DNA from: Ahrensia sp.
Lineage (GTDB): Bacteria > Pseudomonadota > Alphaproteobacteria > Rhizobiales > Rhizobiaceae
NCBI GenBank assembly: GCA_028817895.1
Contig: JAPPOQ010000010.1
Location: 1 to 44,728, forward strand
Length of the DNA: 44,728 nt
Reading direction: 5' to 3'
Position numbers and translations under genes: made by a program. Positions 10,666-20,532 of the stretch are shown here, in pieces (the first letter of the stretch is position 1; every line of letters begins with the position of its first letter). Below the pieces are notes generated by a model. It was not told the origin of the DNA, did no database searches, and saw only the letters and a list, made by a program, of their open reading frames with translations.

Positions 10666-11338
10666 CGTCGTGCTCGACATGAGCGGAATTGCCCGCATTT
10701 ATGGCAAGGGCGCGCAAGCGTTGACCGTTTTGCAGGATGCGGCCTTCTCAATGTCACGTGGCGAGCTTGTCGCGCTGGTCGCTCCATCTGGTGCGGGTAA
10801 ATCCACATTGCTGCATTTGGCGGGCTTGCTGGAACGTCCCGATGCCGGAGCGCTCAAAATCGGTGGCGTTGAATGCGGTGCGCTCAATGATGACAAGCGC
10901 ACGCAAATGCGGCGCACGCAGATCGGCTTTGTCTATCAGTTTCATCATCTGCTGCCGGAGCTGAATGCACGCGAGAACATCGCGCTGCCGCTCGTCATTG
11001 CGGGCGCGACCTCGCAGGAAGCCGACAAACGCGCCAACACATTGCTTGGTCATTTGGGTATCTTGCCGCGTGCAACCCATCGGCCATCGGAACTTTCCGG
11101 CGGAGAACAACAGCGTGTGGCCATTGCGAGGGCGGTCGCGAATCAGCCGAAGCTGCTTCTGGCGGATGAACCGACAGGCAATCTGGACCCGGCAACGTCC
11201 GATCTCGTCTTTGAAGCACTCACCCAGTTGGTGCGTTCAACTGGATTGGCGGCTCTGATTGCCACGCACAATCATGAGCTTGCCGCGCAGATGGACCGCA
11301 CCGTGACGATTGCAGACAACAAGGTGGTCGTTGCCTGA
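10658..11338 (+). CDS. lolD: Lipoprotein-releasing system ATP-binding protein LolD
   Basis: This is the ATPase partner of the preceding permease. The 226-residue protein has all ABC motifs: Walker A APSGAGKS, the Q-loop region [18 protein letters not shown], signature [14 protein letters not shown], Walker [13 protein letters not shown] and the H-loop ATHNHE. The [10 protein letters not shown] segment is characteristic of LolD and the related MacB/FtsE branch. The ATG lies inside the lolC stop region (ATGAGTGA). dnaE follows 81 nt after the stop. Confidence 0.96.
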   Translation: MSDVVLDMSGIARIYGKGAQALTVLQDAAFSMSRGELVALVAPSGAGKSTLLHLAGLLERPDAGALKIGGVECGALNDDKRTQMRRTQIGFVYQFHHLLPELNARENIALPLVIAGATSQEADKRANTLLGHLGILPRATHRPSELSGGEQQRVAIARAVANQPKLLLADEPTGNLDPATSDLVFEALTQLVRSTGLAALIATHNHELAAQMDRTVTIADNKVVVA

Positions 11339-11419
11339 CCGGTATCGGGCCGTTTGCGGCAGTGGAAAGTGCTGTGCAGCGCCTTGAGTGGAATCGCGAT
11401 CCACGCAATCAAAGTGCCC

Positions 11420-14400
11420 ATGAAAACCCGTCCCTTCGTCCATCTGCACGCCCACTCCGCCCTTTCGCTGCTTGAGGGCGCGATACCACTGAAAAAACTG
11501 ATCGGGCTGGCGGTTGAGCATGAACAACCGGCGCTGGCGGTCACCGACACGAGCAATTTGTTTGGGGCGCTTGAGTTTTCGCAATACGCCGTTGATGCGG
11601 GCGTTCAGCCCATCATTGGCTGCACTCTGGAAGTCGCTTTCGACGTGCAAAGCGATGACGAGAGCGGATTTGCGCAGCGAGCTTCCTCGCAATCCGCGAG
11701 GCGGGCCATGCCAATATTGGTGCTGCTGGCCACCAATCAGCGGGGATACGACAATCTCATCAAGTTGGTGAGCCTTGCTTATCTTGACGGCGCCAAAGAA
11801 AGCCGCGCTCATATCACCCTTCGGCAGCTCCAGGACCATCATGCGGGCCTCATCGTCCTAAGCGGCGGGCCCAATGGGCCAATAGACCGGGCTTTGGCTC
11901 AAGGGCAGGCCGCGCGGGCTTCCGAGCGCTTTGAGGCATTGCAGACCACATTTGGCGACCGCTTCTACATCGAATTGCAACGGCATCAGGGCTATTCGCA
12001 GGCCACAGAAGCGGCGCTGATTGATCTTGCGTACAGCCAAGGTGTGCCATTGGTTGCGACCAACGAAGTCTATTTCGCTCAAACCGAAGACTATGAAGCG
12101 CATGACACGCTGATCTGCATCGCGGAAGGGCGCACACTGGCCGAAGACGACCGACGTACTCTGACAAAGGACCACTTCTTCAAGTCGTCGCAACAGATGA
12201 ATGCCTTGTTCGCCGACTTGCCGGATGCGCTGGAAAATACGCTTGAGATCGCGCAGCGCTGTGCTTTTGCCGTGCCCAAGCGCGACCCGATCCTTCCGTT
12301 CTTCACCGGCGGGGACACGACGGATAGGCAGGGAGGGGATCCGATTGCTGTTGAAGCAGCCGAACTGCACCGCCAGGCCAAGGCCGGGCTGGATATGCGC
12401 CTTAAACAGCATGACATCGCGGAAGGGTTTGAACGCTCCGACTATGAGGAGCGGCTAGATTTCGAACTCGGCGTGATCGAAACCATGAAATATCCCGGAT
12501 ATTTCCTCATCGTTGCGGATTTCATCAAATGGGCGAAGGCGCAGGACATTCCGGTGGGACCGGGCAGGGGCTCCGGCGCGGGTTCCCTCGTTGCGTGGGC
12601 GCTGACGATCACCGATCTCGACCCGATGCGGTTCTCGTTGCTGTTTGAGCGATTTCTGAATCCAGAACGCATTTCCATGCCGGATTTCGATATCGATTTC
12701 TGCCAGGACCGGCGGGACGAAGTCATTCGCTACGTTCAGGAGAAGTATGGTCGGGATCAGGTCGCGCAAATCATCACATTCGGGACGCTGCAGGCCCGGG
12801 CCGTGTTGCGCGATGTCGGTCGTGTCATGCAGATGCCCTATGGGCAGGTTGATAGCCTTTGCAAGATGGTGCCCAACAATCCCGCGAACCCGACCACGCT
12901 GGACGAGGCTGTGCGCACGGAGACGGGCCTTATCGACGCGCGGCGCGACAGCGAGGAGGTCTCACGTCTCATCGATGTGTCGCTGAGGCTGGAGGGGCTA
13001 TACCGCCATGCGTCGACCCATGCGGCAGGAATCGTGATCGGCGATCGCCCGCTGGATGAACTTGTCCCGCTTTACCGCGATCCGCGTTCGGACATGCCCG
13101 TCACCCAGTTCAACATGAAATGGGTGGAGCAGGCAGGACTGGTGAAGTTCGACTTTCTGGGACTGAAGACGCTCACCGTTATCCGCAAGGCCTGCGATTA
13201 CCTCAAGCAGCGCGGCATTGAGGTGGATATCGATGCCATACCTCTGGATGATCAACAGACTTACGAAATGCTCCAAAGGGGCGAAACGGTCGGCGTGTTC
13301 CAGCTGGAATCGGCGGGCATGCGCAAGGCGCTGATCGGCATGAAGCCGGACCAGTTCGAGGACATCATCGCACTTGTCGCGCTTTATCGCCCGGGGCCGA
13401 TGGAGAATATTCCAACCTACAATGCGCGCAAACATGGCGAGGAAGAGCCGGACTTCTACCACGAGAAGATCGAAGGCGTTTTGAAGGAGACCCAGGGCGT
13501 CATCATCTATCAGGAACAGGTGATGCAGATCGCGCAGATCCTGTCCGGCTATTCGCTGGGTGAGGCGGACATGCTGCGCCGCGCCATGGGCAAAAAGATC
13601 CGCTCGGAAATGGAAGTGCAGCGCAAGCGCTTTGTGGATGGCGCCGTTGAGCGCGAGCTGACGGCTGATCGAGCAAACTACATTTTCGATGTTCTGGCGA
13701 AATTTGCCGATTACGGCTTCAACAAATCACATGCCGCCGCTTATGCGCTCGTATCCTACCAAACGGCCTGGCTGAAGGCGAACCATCCCGTTGAGTTCCT
13801 GGCTGCGCTGATGACGCTCGATCTGGGCAGCACCGACAAATTGCAGGATTACTATCGGGAAGGGCGTCGCGCAAAGATCGAGATCGTTGCGCCATCGATC
13901 AACACATCCGACGTCGAATTCGCCGTGCTCGACGGCAGGATTCACTACGCCCTGGCCGCGATCAAAGGGGTCGGCGCCCAGGCCATGGCGCATCTGGTCG
14001 AGACGCGCGACAGGGATGGCCCGTTTGAAAGCCTTACCAATTTGTTTTCACGCATCGATCCCAAGCAGATCAACCGCAAGATGGTCGAGAATCTCATATT
14101 TGCCGGCGCGCTTGACCAGTTCGGCCATCCCCGCGAACAGATGATCGGCGGGCTGGACCGGCTCATCGGCCATGCCGTGCGACTTGCGGAAGATTCGGCT
14201 GTCGGCATCACAGACATGTTTGGTGGCGATACAGGTGAGGTTCAGATTCAACTTGCGCCGGTAGATGCCTGGCTTCCTTCGCAAAGGCTGCACAATGAGT
14301 TCAAGGCGGTCGGATTCTATCTGTCCGCCCATCCCTTGGACGAATACCGCGAAACCTTGCAGCGTTTGCGGGTAGATCTTTGGGAAGATTTTGAGCGCAA

Positions 14401-14896
14401 CGTTAAGAATGGCGCGCCAGGCGGTCGACTTGCCGGCACCGTCACCAGCCTTCAGACGCGGCGCACGCGCACCGGCAATCGCATGGGTATCGTCAATCTT
14501 TCCGACCCGAGCGGGCAGTATGAGGCGGTGCTGTTTTCCGAAACGCTTGAACAGTTTCGGCCGCTACTGGAGGTCGGATCGGCTGTGGTGCTGACCGTTG
14601 GTGCAGAGAACCGCCCCGAGGGCGTTTCAGCGCGCATCAACAATGTACGCTCTCTGGAGCAGGAGGCCTCCAAGGTTGAACGCCACCTCAACATATTTTT
14701 GCGGGATGAGAAGGCGATAAACGCCTTGCCGAAACTTGTCTCCGAGCGCGGCGAAGGGTCAATCTCTTTCATTGTTCTACACGATCAGGGTGAACGAGAA
14801 ATCGAAATCGCATTGCCGGGAAAACGGCTCGTCTCTCCGGAGATTGCTGGGGCAATTAAGGGAGTGCCCGGTGTGGTGGATGTCGAACTGGTATGA
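11420..14896 (+). CDS. dnaE: DNA polymerase III alpha subunit (DnaE1)
   Basis: This is the catalytic core of the replicative DNA polymerase. The 1158-residue protein begins with a PHP domain (HLHAHSALSLLEGA). It continues with the polymerase palm, where GRGSGAGS precedes the catalytic-site motif PDFDIDF at residues 421-427. The fingers and beta-binding region (YALVSYQTAWLKANHPVEFL) follow, then a helix-hairpin-helix segment near AAIKGVGAQAM and an OB-fold around LAGTVTSLQTRRTRTGNRM. The start at 11420 (MKTRPFVHLHAH) is preferred to an upstream in-frame ATG at 11354, whose extra 22 residues are not conserved. The stop overlaps the next gene by 4 nt (ATGA). Confidence 0.98.
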   Translation: MKTRPFVHLHAHSALSLLEGAIPLKKLIGLAVEHEQPALAVTDTSNLFGALEFSQYAVDAGVQPIIGCTLEVAFDVQSDDESGFAQRASSQSARRAMPILVLLATNQRGYDNLIKLVSLAYLDGAKESRAHITLRQLQDHHAGLIVLSGGPNGPIDRALAQGQAARASERFEALQTTFGDRFYIELQRHQGYSQATEAALIDLAYSQGVPLVATNEVYFAQTEDYEAHDTLICIAEGRTLAEDDRRTLTKDHFFKSSQQMNALFADLPDALENTLEIAQRCAFAVPKRDPILPFFTGGDTTDRQGGDPIAVEAAELHRQAKAGLDMRLKQHDIAEGFERSDYEERLDFELGVIETMKYPGYFLIVADFIKWAKAQDIPVGPGRGSGAGSLVAWALTITDLDPMRFSLLFERFLNPERISMPDFDIDFCQDRRDEVIRYVQEKYGRDQVAQIITFGTLQARAVLRDVGRVMQMPYGQVDSLCKMVPNNPANPTTLDEAVRTETGLIDARRDSEEVSRLIDVSLRLEGLYRHASTHAAGIVIGDRPLDELVPLYRDPRSDMPVTQFNMKWVEQAGLVKFDFLGLKTLTVIRKACDYLKQRGIEVDIDAIPLDDQQTYEMLQRGETVGVFQLESAGMRKALIGMKPDQFEDIIALVALYRPGPMENIPTYNARKHGEEEPDFYHEKIEGVLKETQGVIIYQEQVMQIAQILSGYSLGEADMLRRAMGKKIRSEMEVQRKRFVDGAVERELTADRANYIFDVLAKFADYGFNKSHAAAYALVSYQTAWLKANHPVEFLAALMTLDLGSTDKLQDYYREGRRAKIEIVAPSINTSDVEFAVLDGRIHYALAAIKGVGAQAMAHLVETRDRDGPFESLTNLFSRIDPKQINRKMVENLIFAGALDQFGHPREQMIGGLDRLIGHAVRLAEDSAVGITDMFGGDTGEVQIQLAPVDAWLPSQRLHNEFKAVGFYLSAHPLDEYRETLQRLRVDLWEDFERNVKNGAPGGRLAGTVTSLQTRRTRTGNRMGIVNLSDPSGQYEAVLFSETLEQFRPLLEVGSAVVLTVGAENRPEGVSARINNVRSLEQEASKVERHLNIFLRDEKAINALPKLVSERGEGSISFIVLHDQGEREIEIALPGKRLVSPEIAGAIKGVPGVVDVELV

Positions 14897-15489
14897 GTGA
14901 GCCGCATTTCAGTAAAGCCGCAGACAAGAACAAGGACGCCATTCTGGAACGCTTGCGAGGACGCCTAGCGCCGGGTGCTGAGGTGCTGGAAATTGCGAGC
15001 GGGACTGGTCAACACGCGCTTCATTTTGCCAGCTCGATGCCGGATGTTATCTGGCAACCCAGCGATTGCGATCTCGACGTCTATGGCCTGCGGCATCGGT
15101 TGGAGATCAGAGCGTCGGCCAATTTGCACATGCCGATCATCCTGGATGTTGCGCGTTGGCCGTCATTCGACCGCGACTATGATGCCGTTTACAGCGCAAA
15201 CTGCATTCACGTCATGCCGCTGGCCAATCTGGCCCCTTATGTTGAGGGCGCAGCACGAAGTCTCAAATCTGGCGGCATGATGATGCTTTATGGCCCTTTC
15301 AAGTATGACGGAGCATTCACCACGCAGAGCAACGCCGAGTTCGATGCCTTTCTGCGCGGTTCATATGATGGTGGCGGCATTCGCGACTTCGAAGCCGTTG
15401 ATGAACTCGCTCAAACCAGTGGCCTCGCCTTGCTGGAAGATGTCGATATGCCAGCCAACAATCAGTTCATCATCTGGCAAAAAGCATAG
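14893..15489 (+). CDS. DUF938-family SAM-dependent methyltransferase-like protein
   Basis: This 198-residue protein has a Rossmann methyltransferase core: motif I as [16 protein letters not shown], an acidic strand end at PSDCDLD, and the DUF938 hallmark [12 protein letters not shown]. The DUF938 substrate is not established to my knowledge. Its ATG overlaps the dnaE stop (ATGA), so it is probably co-translated with dnaE. The length is typical for the family (about 200). The family assignment is confident but no function can be given. Confidence 0.85.
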   Translation: MSEPHFSKAADKNKDAILERLRGRLAPGAEVLEIASGTGQHALHFASSMPDVIWQPSDCDLDVYGLRHRLEIRASANLHMPIILDVARWPSFDRDYDAVYSANCIHVMPLANLAPYVEGAARSLKSGGMMMLYGPFKYDGAFTTQSNAEFDAFLRGSYDGGGIRDFEAVDELAQTSGLALLEDVDMPANNQFIIWQKA

Positions 15490-15578
15490 CTGCGCAGTGC
15501 TCGTCTGGCATTGCCATCCGCTCGATGGTCTGAGAAGAGTGAGGCTGCGACACGTTTTTTCGCTTCAGGATAGCGGCC

Positions 15579-16562
15579 ATGGATATGACCTCCACTTCGA
15601 CCAGCAGCAAGCTTGACCGCATGCTTACAATGGAAATGGCCCGTGTGGTCGAGGCGGCGGCCGTTGCTGCGGCGCGTGAGCGCGGGCAGGGGGATGAGAA
15701 GCGCGCCGACCAGGTCGCGGTGGATGCAATGCGGCGTGAACTCAACAATCTGCCCATATCGGGCCGCATCGTTATCGGTGAGGGCGAACGCGACGAAGCG
15801 CCCATGCTCTATATCGGCGAAGAGGTTGGCAGCGGCGGACCAGAAGTTGATATCGCGCTCGATCCCCTTGAGGGCACCACGATCTGCGCCAAGAACCAGC
15901 CCAATTCGCTGGCGGTGATCGCCATTGCAGGCCGCGGCAACCTTCTCTATGCGCCCGATGTCTATATGGAGAAAATCGCAATCGGCCCCGGCTACCCCGA
16001 AGGGACGATCGATATCGACGCCTCACCGACCGATAATTTGCACGCCGTCGCGAGGGCGAAGGGTTGCAAGGTCTCAGAGATTTCCACATGCGTTATGGAT
16101 CGGAGTCGCCACACCGAGTTGATCGCAGAAATTCGCAAATGTGGAGCCGCGATCCGTCTCATTGGTGACGGAGATGTGGCGGGGATCATCCACACCACGG
16201 AGCCGGAAGAGACAGGCATTGACCTTTATATGGGCATCGGCGGCGCGCCTGAGGGCGTTCTGGCAGCAGCCGCACTTCGCTGCACAGGCGGGCAGATGCA
16301 AGGGCGTCTCATTCTCGACACGGAAGAGAAAGAACAACGCGCCGCCAGGATGGGCGTTACCGATCCCGGCAAAGCCTACATAATGGAAGAGATGGCGAGC
16401 GGTGATGTGCTATTCGCGGCCACCGGTGTGACTGATGGCAACATGCTCAAGGGCGTCAAGTTCGGCCGCAATGGAATCATGACCCACACGGTGGTTATGC
16501 GCTCTTCAAGTGGCACCGTGCGCTGGATCAACGGTTTACACAGTTCGACCGAAAAGTTCTGA
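15579..16562 (+). CDS. glpX: Class II fructose-1,6-bisphosphatase (GlpX)
   Basis: This gluconeogenic enzyme hydrolyses fructose-1,6-bisphosphate (and in some relatives sedoheptulose-1,7-bisphosphate). The 327-residue length is typical. The lithium-sensitive phosphatase metal-binding residues are visible: [23 protein letters not shown] and [15 protein letters not shown], with the C-terminal [15 protein letters not shown]. An AGGA lies 8 nt before the ATG at 15579, supporting that start. The gene stands 89 nt after the DUF938 gene and converges on the 16565-17179 gene, with only 2 nt between the stops. Confidence 0.96.
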   Translation: MDMTSTSTSSKLDRMLTMEMARVVEAAAVAAARERGQGDEKRADQVAVDAMRRELNNLPISGRIVIGEGERDEAPMLYIGEEVGSGGPEVDIALDPLEGTTICAKNQPNSLAVIAIAGRGNLLYAPDVYMEKIAIGPGYPEGTIDIDASPTDNLHAVARAKGCKVSEISTCVMDRSRHTELIAEIRKCGAAIRLIGDGDVAGIIHTTEPEETGIDLYMGIGGAPEGVLAAAALRCTGGQMQGRLILDTEEKEQRAARMGVTDPGKAYIMEEMASGDVLFAATGVTDGNMLKGVKFGRNGIMTHTVVMRSSSGTVRWINGLHSSTEKF

Positions 16563-16564
16563 CC

Positions 16565-17179
16565 TCAGCGAGGCAGCAGGGGGCCGGACAGAATGTCTTC
16601 TGGCGTCGGTTCGGCTTTAGCAGATTTGTAGATGATCGAAACCCGCTTGGCTTTCGCCAAGCTTGGAGAAACCGCTCCCTTAACCGCGGCCACTTCGTCG
16701 ATGACAATGCTGAAAGCGGAATCTTTGCGGATAATGGCTCGATTTCGGGATCCATCAACGGATTGCAGGCGCACAACCAGCTGATCGGCCGTCGCCGGCG
16801 GTGACGAAGTTGCGTCCGTATGCCCGTCCACAATGATCAGCGCATCGACAGCGACGAGGCGGTCTCCCTTAAGTCCCTGATAGTCGGGATCTGAAAGATA
16901 GTCATGAAAGCCAGCACGGCTGGTCACACCAAGCACGGCAATGTCAACTACGCTGTCGGGAGATATGATGTTGGCGGACGTTGAGCGGACCGGGCGAGCG
17001 CGTGCCAGCACATGCATGCCGTGGCGGTTCCAGACTGGCGTGATAGCCTCAATAAAGGCGTCGTATCGCGGTTCCTGCCCGGCCTTTATTTGTGCGATGG
17101 CCACAAAAACAATGCTGCGTTGCGATGCGTGGGCCGGCGGAACGCAAAGCGCAAACAACAGGACCAGAACCAGTCTCAA
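16565..17179 (-). CDS. Exported DUF1330-like (dimeric alpha-beta barrel) protein
   Basis: This 204-residue protein has a short signal peptide ([18 protein letters not shown], cleavage after AHA). Residues about 20-115 resemble the DUF1330 / ferredoxin-like barrel: [20 protein letters not shown], then [21 protein letters not shown]. The second half ([20 protein letters not shown] onward) is unrecognised. The start is a TTG whose TTGA overlaps the stop of the upstream hydrolase gene, so it is the last gene of a coupled minus-strand run after rnd and the hydrolase. A periplasmic place is inferred and the function is unknown. The fold assignment comes from pattern recognition only. Confidence 0.68.
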   Translation of the reverse strand: MRLVLVLLFALCVPPAHASQRSIVFVAIAQIKAGQEPRYDAFIEAITPVWNRHGMHVLARARPVRSTSANIISPDSVVDIAVLGVTSRAGFHDYLSDPDYQGLKGDRLVAVDALIIVDGHTDATSSPPATADQLVVRLQSVDGSRNRAIIRKDSAFSIVIDEVAAVKGAVSPSLAKAKRVSIIYKSAKAEPTPEDILSGPLLPR

Positions 17180-17886
17180 GCGGCGACCCGTTTCAGAGCG
17201 TCAATCATGGTGAGGTCATGGTCGAAGGCGCCATGTTCCAGAAAGGCAAGCGTTTGCGCCATAACCAGCGGATTGTTCATCATGAAAGTATGGGACACCG
17301 GCAGCGTGATATGGTCGCTCATGCCCTCAAGTCTGGTGCTGTCGACGGAGACCTTGCCGTCATTGTCCTCCCCGATGATGGCACTGGTGATCGGATTGAG
17401 TGACACGCTTCCCGCGATAACACCGACTTCATAGGAGGCCGGGCCAAGCTGATTTGGCATGCTTTCGGGACGTGTTCCCAGTTCAAGACCAGCCGGTCCG
17501 TTAATCCAGCCAAAGGCCGTCAAATCACCAAATGCGTCAACCAGCTGTGACCCTTTGTTGGGCGGTGCCATCATGACGATGCGCCCCAGATTTTCAGGTG
17601 CCGATTTGTGCAACCAGGCTCGCACAAGAATGCCACCCATGGAGTGGGTGACGAAATGCACGCGACCACCTTCGCATCGCGCAACGGCAGCTGGTATCGT
17701 ATTGTCAACCAATTCGGCAATGCAGGCCGCCTTTGAAGGGTATGATGTGTTGAAGACGCGGTAATCAGCTCGCTCCAGCACTTTCTCCAGAATGATCATG
17801 GAACGGGAGGTTCGCGCCAAGCCGTGCAGAAGTATGACGCATTCAAGCTCACTCTTTGCCGACTGCGTGGTCACCCGGTCATTCAC
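17176..17886 (-). CDS. Alpha/beta-hydrolase, lipase-like
   Basis: This 236-residue protein has an alpha/beta-hydrolase core. The oxyanion region is [14 protein letters not shown], and the nucleophile elbow THSMGG supplies the catalytic Ser. A late His is seen in LPVSHTFMM, with the acid likely in [15 protein letters not shown]. It resembles small cytoplasmic esterases/lipases that share a PGAP1/triacylglycerol-lipase-like pattern. There is no signal peptide. The GTG start overlaps the rnd stop (GTGA, 4 nt), and its own stop overlaps the next gene by 4 nt, showing tight coupling. The substrate is unknown. Confidence 0.85.
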   Translation of the reverse strand: MNDRVTTQSAKSELECVILLHGLARTSRSMIILEKVLERADYRVFNTSYPSKAACIAELVDNTIPAAVARCEGGRVHFVTHSMGGILVRAWLHKSAPENLGRIVMMAPPNKGSQLVDAFGDLTAFGWINGPAGLELGTRPESMPNQLGPASYEVGVIAGSVSLNPITSAIIGEDNDGKVSVDSTRLEGMSDHITLPVSHTFMMNNPLVMAQTLAFLEHGAFDHDLTMIDALKRVAA

Positions 17887-19034
17887 TCCAATTCGATGAT
17901 CTGGATCTTGCGTCTTTCAAAGCCCAGCGCGATGTCGCCTCGCTTCAATTCCAGCGCTTGAGCGCCGAACAGTTCGTGCCTCCATCCCTTTAGCGCCGCT
18001 ACATCGGCCTTGTCGTCGGCTGCGATCTTGTCGAGATCATCACCGGTTGCAATGATTTTTGCCGCAACACCGTGATGCTCAGCAACCAGCTTCAGAAGTA
18101 CCTTCAACAGTTCCGACGCAGCTCCGGCCCCCTCGGGCGCACGAACGGGGCGCGGGACCGGCGCAAGTTCGTCATCCGGAAGGGAAAGCGCCATCGCCAC
18201 GGTATCTAACAGGGATGCAGCCGCCGCCGATTTTTCAAAACCTCGCGGCACTGCGCGCAGACGGCTCAGGGCCGCGATGTCCTGGGGATGTTGCTGAGCG
18301 ATTTCGTAGATGGCGTCGTCTTTCATCACCCGTCCGCGGGGGAGATCCTTGTCCCGAGCCTCGCATTCTCGCCATTGTGCAACGGCCTTCATAACAGCCA
18401 GGTCGCGTGGTTTGCGCACCCGCATCTTTAAGCGGGTCCAAGCCTTTTCGACAGGGAGGTCGTAGGTTTCCGCGTTGGTGAGGACACTCATTTCCTCTGC
18501 CACCCAATGAGCCCTTTGTTTTCGCTGCAAATCGGCATCAAGCGCCGCATACACATCCCGCAGATGGGTAACGTCGGCCAGGGCGTAGGTCAGTTGCTTT
18601 TGGGTCAGCGGGCGTCGTGACCAATCGGTGAAGCGTGATGTCTTGTCGATTTGTTCACCGGTGATGCGTTGCACAAGGGCGTTATAGGCGACGGAATCAC
18701 CATAGCCGCACACCATCGCGGCCACTTGCGTGTCGAACAGCGGCTTGGGGATCAGGCCGCCCAGATTGTGAATGATCTCAATGTCCTGACGGGCGGCATG
18801 GAAGACTTTCACCACGCTTTCGTCGGCCATCAGGTCGAAAAATGGCTTCAAATCAACCCCTTCAGCCATCGGGTCAACGATGCATTCGTCTTCCGGCCCG
18901 GCGATTTGGATCAGACATAGGATCGGCCAGAACGTGGTCTCGCGCAAAAATTCAGTGTCAACGGTAACATAATCATGCTCAGCGAAAGCGGCACAGGCCC
19001 GCGCGAGCGACTGGGTATCTGTGATGATCTTCAT
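17883..19034 (-). CDS. rnd: Ribonuclease D
   Basis: This is a 3'-5' exoribonuclease that trims tRNA and other stable RNA 3' ends. The 383-residue length fits the family. The DEDDy exonuclease motifs are visible: VDTEFLRE (Asp26, Glu28), [10 protein letters not shown] and YALADVTHL, which supplies the Tyr/Asp pair. Two HRDC-like helical regions follow, from about residue 200 onward ([15 protein letters not shown] and later). It lies 39 nt downstream of the MFS gene and overlaps the downstream hydrolase gene. The placement suggests an MFS-rnd-hydrolase-DUF1330 transcript. Confidence 0.95.
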   Translation of the reverse strand: MKIITDTQSLARACAAFAEHDYVTVDTEFLRETTFWPILCLIQIAGPEDECIVDPMAEGVDLKPFFDLMADESVVKVFHAARQDIEIIHNLGGLIPKPLFDTQVAAMVCGYGDSVAYNALVQRITGEQIDKTSRFTDWSRRPLTQKQLTYALADVTHLRDVYAALDADLQRKQRAHWVAEEMSVLTNAETYDLPVEKAWTRLKMRVRKPRDLAVMKAVAQWRECEARDKDLPRGRVMKDDAIYEIAQQHPQDIAALSRLRAVPRGFEKSAAAASLLDTVAMALSLPDDELAPVPRPVRAPEGAGAASELLKVLLKLVAEHHGVAAKIIATGDDLDKIAADDKADVAALKGWRHELFGAQALELKRGDIALGFERRKIQIIELE

Positions 19035-19073
19035 ACCTTGCCCTATAAGGCTCGCCCGGCGCTGAAACCAGCC

Positions 19074-20333
19074 TTATTTGCCGGGTTCGCTGGACTTCCC
19101 AGCGGGGATGTCCTTGTCGGCGCCACCATCCAGCGTCTGCATCTGGGGCGAGGTGCGTAAAAGTGCGCGGAACTGGCCGCGCTGATCCTGCGGCACGCTT
19201 TCGCGAATGCGCATGCGCCACAGTGTTGCGATGGCAAGCAGTCCATGGGTGATGCTGGTGAAGGCAAACAAATAGGAAGGTCCAAACCATTGCACCATCG
19301 CCGATGATACGGGCGGGCCAACCATTGCCCCAACGCCGTAGAAAAACATCAGCCCGGCGGCCAGGAGCACATATTGCTCAGAGGAGGCACGATCATTGGC
19401 ATGTGCCGCTGCCAGTGAGTAGAGCGGCAAAGAAAAGGCCCCAAAGACAAAGATGCCGATGTAAATGAGCAGCGGGTCTGAACCCGCAAGGAGCGATATA
19501 TAGGCCCCGCCAAGCACCGCGCCCAATGTGGCACCAATCAACACCCAACGCCGATCATATCGATCTGACAGCCAGCCCAGCGGATATTGCAGCACAGCCC
19601 CACCAACCACGCCAAGACTGATGAAAGTCGCGACGCTTGCGAGTGAAAGTCCAACATCCTGCGCATAAAGCGGTCCAACAAAGCGGAAGGCCGAATTGGT
19701 CATCCCAATTGCAATGCAGCCGAGGCAGGCAAGCGGTGAGATGACCCAAATCTCGCGCAGATTGAAACGCACATGTTCCGGCGGTTTCGGGTTCGATCGG
19801 TCTCCGATTGCAACGGGAATCAACGAAAAGGTGATCATGAGCGCCATGATGGCGAACAGCACAAACCCTTCGGTTCCAAAAACCGGCATCATGAACTGCG
19901 CGCCGGAGACAACGAGTATGTCGATTACGCGATAGACCCCGGTGACCTTTCCGCGTTGTTGATTGCTGACACTCGAATTGAGCCAGCTCTCAATGGTGGT
20001 GAACAGGCCGGAAAAACAGATGCCGGTGACGAACCTTTGCGCCATCCAGTGCCAGGCGTCGACATAGAGGATCATCATCAGCGTCGCCGTAGCAGCCAGC
20101 GAAGCCAGCGCGGCGAATGTGCGCACATGTCCGACACGACGTAGAAGTTCCGGCACCATGAGGCAGCCGATTAAAAAACCCACATAGTAGGTCGTGCCCA
20201 TCCACCCAATCAGAGAAGGGGACATACCCTCTTGCGCTCCACGGATGGCGATAAGCGTGGAGAACAGCCCGTTTCCGCCAAGCAGAATTCCGGCCGCGAT
20301 GAGAAGCGGAAAAAGAGGGCGCAGAGCGAGCAT
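19074..20333 (-). CDS. MFS transporter, YcaD-like
   Basis: This is a 419-residue major facilitator protein with about 12 hydrophobic segments in two sixes. The start at 20333 (MLALRPLFPLLIAAGILLGG) is chosen because it begins just before TM1; the open frame extends 58 residues upstream into sequence that is not membrane-like. The loop after TM2, VPELLRRVGHVRTF, and the second-half loop WLSDRYDRRW match the MFS A-motif positions. It resembles YcaD-type MFS proteins, whose substrate is unclear. The C-terminal tail (about 35 residues) is hydrophilic. It is divergent from aspS and 39 nt upstream of rnd. Confidence 0.88.
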   Translation of the reverse strand: MLALRPLFPLLIAAGILLGGNGLFSTLIAIRGAQEGMSPSLIGWMGTTYYVGFLIGCLMVPELLRRVGHVRTFAALASLAATATLMMILYVDAWHWMAQRFVTGICFSGLFTTIESWLNSSVSNQQRGKVTGVYRVIDILVVSGAQFMMPVFGTEGFVLFAIMALMITFSLIPVAIGDRSNPKPPEHVRFNLREIWVISPLACLGCIAIGMTNSAFRFVGPLYAQDVGLSLASVATFISLGVVGGAVLQYPLGWLSDRYDRRWVLIGATLGAVLGGAYISLLAGSDPLLIYIGIFVFGAFSLPLYSLAAAHANDRASSEQYVLLAAGLMFFYGVGAMVGPPVSSAMVQWFGPSYLFAFTSITHGLLAIATLWRMRIRESVPQDQRGQFRALLRTSPQMQTLDGGADKDIPAGKSSEPGK

Positions 20334-20431
20334 GGAATCACGCTGCGATTGAAGAATGCGGCATCTTGCGCCTTCCGCTTGCCGAAAGCCAGCGTTCTGC
20401 AGCGCCAGTATCAGGCGAAACGGTTCAAAAC

Positions 20432-20460
20432 CTTGACATTGGTCGGGCCACATGGCCAAA
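20432..20460 (+). promoter_or_regulatory. Candidate promoter of aspS
   Basis: CTTGAC at 20432-20437 matches the alphaproteobacterial housekeeping -35 consensus and is followed by A, giving a full TTGACA. A 17-nt spacing points to a poor -10 (GCCAAA, 20455-20460). It lies about 95 nt before the aspS ATG in the divergent spacer with the MFS gene. Treat it as a weak candidate. Confidence 0.25.
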
Positions 20461-20532
20461 GCCGACCGGCTGAAGGTGGTGAGCGCGCCGCCGCCTGTGA
20501 GCCTCACTCATCCGCAAAATTGGACTGATCCC

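Noticed and set aside
9145-10698. 517-residue minus-strand open frame opposite lolC
   Set aside because: It is a shadow of the clearly real lolC and lolD genes; its composition (His/Arg-rich) is typical of antisense frames in G/C-rich DNA.
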